Below the pieces are notes generated by a model that saw nothing but the letters and a program-made list of their open reading frames with translations, was not told the DNA's origin and did no database searches. Positions 59,029 to 64,000 of a stretch of 64,000 nucleotides of DNA are shown piece by piece. Source of the DNA: Gentiana macrophylla. Lineage: Eukaryota > Streptophyta > Magnoliopsida > Gentianales > Gentianaceae. How positions within the stretch are numbered: position 1 is the first letter of the stretch; the number at the start of each line of letters is the position of its first letter. The translations under genes and the position numbers were made by a program. The stretch lies in the NCBI GenBank assembly GCA_026214975.1, contig CM047808.1, positions 10,194,267-10,258,266 on the forward strand. The letters run 5' to 3'.

Positions 59029-59550
59029 AGCCCAAAAGGGGTGATGAAGCTTCGATATTATACATTCACTACGCTTTTGGGCTTAAGGAAAACGCCTAGT
59101 TTAATGAGTCTTTTTATTTCAGTTTTGTGTCAATAAAGGCTAGTTGAGCCTGAAGTGTGGTTTGGCGAAGCCCATCTAGTGGGAGGCGCATTTTTCATTT
59201 AGGTTTGTTTAGTTTTCGTAAGTTTTTCCGTCCCACATTGGAAGATGGAACATTGAGTCGGTTTTTGTAGCCTATATATAGGCCAACACTATCTCTTTTA
59301 TTAGCAACATATATCTGAGTGAAATATTATTATTTGATTAAGATTGTCTTAATTGTGCACGTTTATGTGTGAGATTCTCTTGGATTGGAGGATCTCCCCT
59401 TTGAGAACTTATCAGCGTAACCGAGCATTACGTTGTGGCGTTCCAACCGTAGTCTTAGATTAAGCTACGGATCATAGCTCTCATTGGTTACAATTCAGTT
59501 TCTTCCTGGGCAAAACAAATGATTTGATTCGTAAGGATCACATCAGATCC
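59029..59550 (+). repeat. LTR fragment with TATA box inside the Athila-like LTR
   Basis: Interrupts the LTR between CTCATACCC and GATCCGTAGC. It contains CCAAAAGGGG followed by TGATGAAGC and ends CACATCA, as expected of a purine tract plus a complete small LTR. CTATATATAGGCC at about 59271 is a TATA-like site. The left boundary lost a few host bases; a 5-bp duplication is not visible. Confidence 0.65.
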
Positions 59551-60318
59551 GTAGCTGAATTTGCATCAAAAGCCCATCTACTACTTCTCAGCTACCACAA
59601 CCTTGATGCCAACATTCTAAGTGTTATAATGACGATGGAATTTAGCTAAAATAATATTAAATATTTTGGCTTAATAGCCTATATGTTATTGCCTGCAAGA
59701 TAGAAGGAAAGAAAATGGCTAAGTCCCCCTCTTTCTTGTGTCATGCTAAATATATATATAGAACCGTCTCTGCATGTTAATAGTGATAAAAAATAATTCA
59801 GAATTTGTCTTTCCGGTGTGCGCCGGTATTTCCCTCGGTCTGCGCCGGAATCTTGCTAATCATGATGGATGTCAGGTCCGTTATACGCATTAAATGCCCC
59901 AATATTCGCAGATCTTTGATAGCATCCGGCGTGCGCCGGTATTTCCCCCGGTCTGCGCCGGAATCTCTTGTGTCAGGCCCATAAATGCTCAATATCGGCT
60001 AATCTTTTGAAGAGATCAATTAGATTTTGAGAAATCTAATTCTAATTTCCGAGCTTATCATCACAACTTCAAGATTTTACTGCGTGGTATATGTACAAAC
60101 CAAAGACGAGAAAAACCACGGGTAAATCTGATAATGAAATTAGGCTGATAAGCCTCAAAATAATTCAAAAATAGTGGAATTTTATGATATCTACTATGTT
60201 CAGAGATTATTTATATTACTATGATATTTATTATATTTAATATAAAACGTTGCTAAAAACTTAAATAAATGAGATAAATATATCAAAATATATTATTTAG
60301 TTGACATACATCAAATAC

Positions 60319-61035
60319 GTATTTGTTTTGTGTGTTTGGGGAATGAGAAGATGAACAGGTGGATCAAGAAATCGATGAAGATTTCGAGGACGATCTTTGA
60401 GGACGTTGTGTTGATACTTTTATTATCTTTCTTTGAGCTGTACAAGACAATGTTGTTTTACTTCTGTAATACTTATTGTACTTTTCTTTGGAAACTCTTG
60501 TAAGATAACGTTGTTGTTTTTCTTTTAAACATCGTACGATTGTAAGTTGGTTGTGGTTGTTTTAGTTATCTTTCTATCTTTAGATGTTGTATTTCCATTC
60601 TCGTTGTTTCAAAAAAAAAAAATTACCCGAGTCTTTTAGCTTCCATTAATGCTAAACTCAATACGACGTAGCAGAGGCTTACATATAATATTGATTTATT
60701 TAATATTATATGAGCCGAACGTTTCTTTCCTGGATAAGGACTCAGTGTCCGGGATCGGGGCGTTAATGTTTGTGACTAGGAGATAGTAGGTGCGGGGACA
60801 TGTCTTGTCCTCTAGCATATTGTGTCGTAGGCCCACTGATCAATGTTATTTTGCAGTCAGTGGCATAATTCATGTGATAATCATAGCATGCCGAAGTATG
60901 TTCACTGAAAGACTTGTGTAGGTCTCATTATACAAGGTTGTGTGTTTCTTGTCAAAATGTCTGATGACACTATCAAGGTTAAACTCTGGATAGTGGTTTA
61001 ATTATGTAAACAACAATTCACTATAATAATGAACT
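60319..61035 (+). other. Right part of the split gypsy LTR and adjoining repeat
   Basis: Continues the 36930 LTR to about 60770. The stretch 60780-61030 (for example TGATGACACTATCAAGGTT) resembles the repeats at about 1300 and 22700. No gene. Confidence 0.5.
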
Positions 61036-61039
61036 CTGA

Positions 61040-61335
61040 AAAGGTTTAGTGGAGTAAATAGTGGGGAGAGGCTTTATTTGGAAATAAACCTCCCACTATT
61101 TGGTGTAAGTTATCAGAACTTTGAAAACACTTTTCCTGCAAGGCTTTGAGAGCAAAATAAAAGAGCAAGATTTCCCCTTCAGAATTTTAAGTGGTTTCTT
61201 GACGGTTTTCAGATTCAAGTAGGACATCGGAATCGTGAGGAAACGAGGATCGTTTTGATACAAAGTTCATCAAGTTTCTTCAAGGGTTTTTGTTGGAGTT
61301 GAAGGTGTTGCTGCAGTCTTTCTTCAAGTTTGCTT
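61040..61335 (+). repeat. Second partial copy of the 37049-37330 LTR segment
   Basis: GGTTTAGTGGAGTAAATAGT, AATAAACCTCCCACTATTTG and the following 200 bp repeat the left copy with a few changes. It ends where the copia LTR begins. Confidence 0.85.
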
Positions 61336-61639
61336 TGTGAAGAGAGTTTGAGAAAGTAATAATACTTGAGTAAACTTCAACTTGTTTATTCATGTCTAAA
61401 GAATGGGTATAAATAGATACAAGTTAAATGTGTGAATGAGAAGGTCCTAGATAGTAAAGTAAAAGTTACTAGAGCCGGCTAGTATTAATTGCTAGAGTCG
61501 GCTATTACATAATAGGACAAAATAGAGTTACTTTATGACATATTAATTGTTTATATAATACAATTAATATGTCATGTTACATAAGTGCCATCGATATGAT
61601 TCATGTTACATAATTGACATAGATATGATAATATTTCCA
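61336..61639 (-). repeat. 3' LTR of the right-hand copia element
   Basis: About 304 bp; the minus strand starts TGGAAATATTATC after the purine tract and ends near CTCTTCACA. The outer boundary is uncertain by a few bases because the second LTR is outside the window. Confidence 0.75.
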
Positions 61640-61756
61640 CCCCCCCTCAAACTGGGTTTTATATGTCAATACAGCCAAGTTTGCTACTACTCCATCGAAC
61701 ATAAGCGGTGGAATTGCCTTGGTGAGAATATCGCATTTTGGTCTCATTGAGGAACA

Positions 61757-62446
61757 TCACTGAAGTTGAATGATCTTGGCATCAATCTTCTCTTTAAGGA
61801 AATGTCCATCAACGTCCACATGTTTGGTTTTATCATGATAGACTGGATCCTCTGCCATGCATAATGCTGAATTATTGTCACAGCAGAGTATGATAGGTTG
61901 CTGAAGGATCTGCTGAAGGTCAGTAAGGACTCTTTTCAGCCATAATGCTTCAAAAATACCCAAACCAAAGTGCCTCGAGTTCGAACCCAAGATCGCTTCT
62001 AGAGAGACGATGAGGTTGTTTCTTGCTCCACCAAGTGACAAGATTACCCCATACATATGAGCAATAGCCTGTGGTAGATCTTCTGTCTATGTGGCAACCA
62101 GCCCAATCAGCATCAGTATAGACCTTTACCGATCTGTCAGTAGACTTAGTGAAGTGTAAGCCCTGGCCAGGAGTGGATTTCAAGTATCCGAGTATTCAGC
62201 AGACAAAGATCCCAATGGTGCTCGATAGGGCAATGCATGAACCGACCGACAAGGCTAACTCCATATGAAATATCAGGTCTTATATGAGAGAGATAGATGA
62301 GTTTCCCTACAAGTCTCTGATATTGTTCCTTTCTTACAAAGAACATTACCATGTACCTGGAGGATTACTAGGTCTACTCTGGGAGATATTGGTTTCTGAC
62401 CCTAGCATGCCAGCTTTCCTTCAAAGCAGTCCAACACATACTTCCT
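61757..62446 (-). pseudogene. Copia RNase H and RT C-terminal region, broken
   Basis: 62146-62352 reads RLVGKLIYLSHIRPDISYGV. 61950-62183 reads VYTDADWAGCHIDRRSTTGY (RNase H start). 61757-62056 reads ILCCDNNSALCMAEDPVYHD and KTKHVDVDGHFLKEK. The frames are joined only through frame changes, and at least two TAG codons precede them near 62400-62449. The conserved D residues of RNase H remain. Confidence 0.88.
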
Positions 62447-63990
62447 CTATGAGACTGAGATACCCTGGCTGTTTCTTGCTATTTCCATGCCAAGGAAGTA
62501 CTTGAGGTAGCCCAAATCTTTAACTTGAAATACCTTTGCCAGTAGGGTCTTCAAGTGTTGGATCTCAGCAGGGTCATCACCAGTAAGGATGATATCATCC
62601 ACATAGACAATAAGGATGGATCTTCTCTTATTGGTTGTTTTAATAAACATTGTGTGATCTGAGTTGCACTGATGATACCCAGCAGCTTTAACCACAGTAG
62701 TAAGTTTGCCAAACCATGCTCTTGGGGACTGCTTCAGGCCATACAGAGATTTTCTCAGTTTACAAACTTTCCCTTGAGTGTGAGGGTTGGTAAAGCCAGG
62801 ATGTACAGTCATATAAACTTCCTCAGTGAGATCACCATTTAGGAAGGCATTCTTGATGTCCAATTGATAGAGTGGCCAGTCAAGTTGGACAGCCAAGGAG
62901 ATCAGCACCCTAACTGTGTTGAGCTTTGCCACAGGTGCAAATGTCTCTTTGTAGTCAAGTCCATATGTTTGAGTGAAGCCCCTTGCAACCAGTCTAGCTT
63001 TGTACTTGTCAATAGTACTATCAGCATTGTACTTGATGGTGAAAAGCCATTTACAGCTGACTGTCTTCTTTCCTTGTGGGAGAGTTGTGAGATCCCAAGT
63101 ATGATTGTCAATTAGTGCAGTCATTTCAGTTTTAACAGCTGCCTTCCACCTGTCATGTTTGAGAGCTTCCTGTATATTCTTAGTAATGGAATGAGTGTCC
63201 AAGTCCTGTGTAAACATGGCAAAACCAGATGACAAGTGATTATATGACACATAATTATGGATAGAGTGGTCAGTACATGATCTCTTTCCCTTTCGGACAG
63301 CAATGGGTCTGTTATCAACATCACCAGGTTTAGGAGTATCAGTAGGCTGCTGAGGCATATCAGCAGGTTCAGGAGTTTGGGGAGTATCAGCAGGTTGTTG
63401 AGGTTCAGTAGGTGTATGGAGATCAGGGTTAGGAGGTTGATGAGACTCATTAGGTTGCTGGATATTAGGAGTTGGTAGAGGGATTGGCAAGGCCTCAAGT
63501 TCCTCACTGGAAGGTGCATTTGGAGTTAGAGGACTATAAGGAGAGGGAAGAGTTTCTGTTTCAATCAGGTTTCCATCTGTGACAGTCTCAGTAGGGTTGC
63601 TGTAGTACGGAGTTTTTTCAAAGAACTTGACATCCATAGAGTTGTAGAATCTTTTGTCAGTGGGGGAATAACACATGTAGCCCTTCCTGTCTTTGGCATA
63701 ACCAAGAAAAATGCACTTATGAGCTTTGGGGTCGAGTTTGCTTCTATGTTGGGCATGAATGTAGACAAATACAGTACATCCAAAGATTTTTAGAGGTAGG
63801 TCAGCAATGAGATGAGGACAGGGGTGAGTTGTCAGCAGGGTTTGGATAGGGGTCTTGAATCCTAACACCCTGCTGGGTAACCTATTGATCAGATATGTGG
63901 CTGTTAATATAGCTTCACCCCACATGTATTTAGGCACATGGGTGGTGAACATGACTGATCTAGCCATCTCCAGTAGGTGCATGTTCTTCC
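62447..63990 (-). pseudogene. Copia integrase C-terminus and reverse transcriptase, long open frame
   Basis: A frame of more than 511 residues entering from the window edge (AERKN, with the integrase catalytic Glu, then LEMARSVMFTTHVPKYMWGE). It continues with KCIFLGYAKDRKGYMCYSP, a Pro/Gln/Thr-rich linker, then the reverse transcriptase: YKARLVARGFTQTYGLDYKE, LYQLDIKNAFLNGDL and LIVYVDDIILTGDD. It ends at a single TAG at 62447-62449 in GISVS-stop-RKYVLD, where related proteins have Gln. The long clean frame makes this the best preserved copia pol in the window. Confidence 0.92.
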
Positions 63991-64000
63991 TTTCAGCAAC

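Larger units (their letters stand above)
38544..60313 (-). mobile_element. Athila-like Ty3-gypsy retrotransposon carrying nested insertions
   Basis: The LTRs begin TGATGTGGAC and end CATCA on the plus strand. AATAC at 38539-38543 and 60314-60318 is the target duplication. The primer site at 56179-56195 and gag to its left set the minus orientation. The interior has gag, protease and the start of reverse transcriptase; the rest of pol is missing. Nested inserts are CACTA 40213-47216, gypsy LTR sequences about 48430-52371, a solo LTR 56595-58610 and an LTR fragment 59029-59550. The element without inserts would be far shorter than its 21.8-kb span. Confidence 0.9.
56202..60313 (-). repeat. 5' LTR of the Athila-like element, with two inserts
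   Basis: Matches 38544-40212 in segments 56202-56594, 58611-59028 and 59551-60313, interrupted by the solo LTR and the LTR fragment. On the minus strand, a TATA-like CTATATATATTTAG lies at about 59747-59762. Confidence 0.9.
61336..64000 (-). mobile_element. Ty1-copia retrotransposon, 3' part (runs off the window)
   Basis: The LTR (about 61336-61639) ends TTTCCA on the plus strand and is followed by a polypurine tract on the minus strand (GAGGGGGG at 61640-61647). RNase H, reverse transcriptase and the end of integrase then follow to the window edge. The 5' LTR and target duplication are outside. Confidence 0.9.

Overview
The window is AT-rich plant nuclear DNA, almost certainly from a eudicot. 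The evidence is GT-AG introns, plant-type LTR retrotransposons (Ty1-copia and Athila-like Ty3-gypsy), a plant LINE carrying an RNase H tail, a CACTA transposon with plant TNP2 domains, and short hAT-type MITEs. No species can be named from the sequence alone. There are no rRNA genes, no convincing tRNA genes and no CRISPR arrays.

Layout. 1-14.6 kb is the relatively gene-bearing part. It holds short repeats and MITEs, a LINE scrap (6.3 kb), a compact 5-exon gene of unknown function (7092-8667, +, 153 codons), a decayed RNase T2 relative (about 9873-12390, +) interrupted by a hAT MITE with a perfect 8-bp target duplication, and a 20-bp minisatellite (13.96-14.3 kb). 14627-21129 is a Ty1-copia element (-) with 164-bp LTRs, AAGTA target duplication, initiator-tRNA-Met PBS and decayed gag-pol; a 1.75-kb solo LTR sits inside its gag. 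21.6-23.1 kb is a copia fragment plus a dispersed repeat. 23.6-24.1 kb is an 18-bp minisatellite. 24.1-28.7 kb is a LINE ORF2 split inside its reverse transcriptase by a 1.72-kb solo LTR (target duplication CTTTC). 29.2-30.8 kb has repeats and exon-like remnants of a possible host gene. 30814-36827 is a non-autonomous LTR element (LARD type) with CGTCT target duplication.

36.9-61.3 kb is one nested pile. A long gypsy-type LTR is split by an Athila-like element (38544-60313, -, target duplication AATAC). Within that element sit a 7-kb CACTA transposon (40213-47216, target duplication ATC), a tangle of gypsy LTRs (48.4-52.4 kb) that cuts off the reverse transcriptase, a 2-kb solo LTR (56595-58610, target duplication ATTTG) and a small LTR fragment (59.03-59.55 kb). 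61.3-64 kb is the 3' part of another copia element (-) that runs off the window.

Almost all coding capacity belongs to mobile elements and most of it is broken by stops and frameshifts; nothing suggests a functioning multi-gene pathway. The observation I rate highest is non-coding. Several different gypsy-type LTR families each carry their own short, CpG-containing palindromes just upstream of the presumed TATA box. The palindrome sequence differs by family, and some arms change together so that pairing is kept. The same families share a conserved block near 5'-CTGTGGGATCGACCTTGA about 55-115 bp before the LTR end. Next in interest are the RNase T2 relic that has lost catalytic residues, and a possible host exon whose reading frame stays open when the LARD element is removed at its target duplication.
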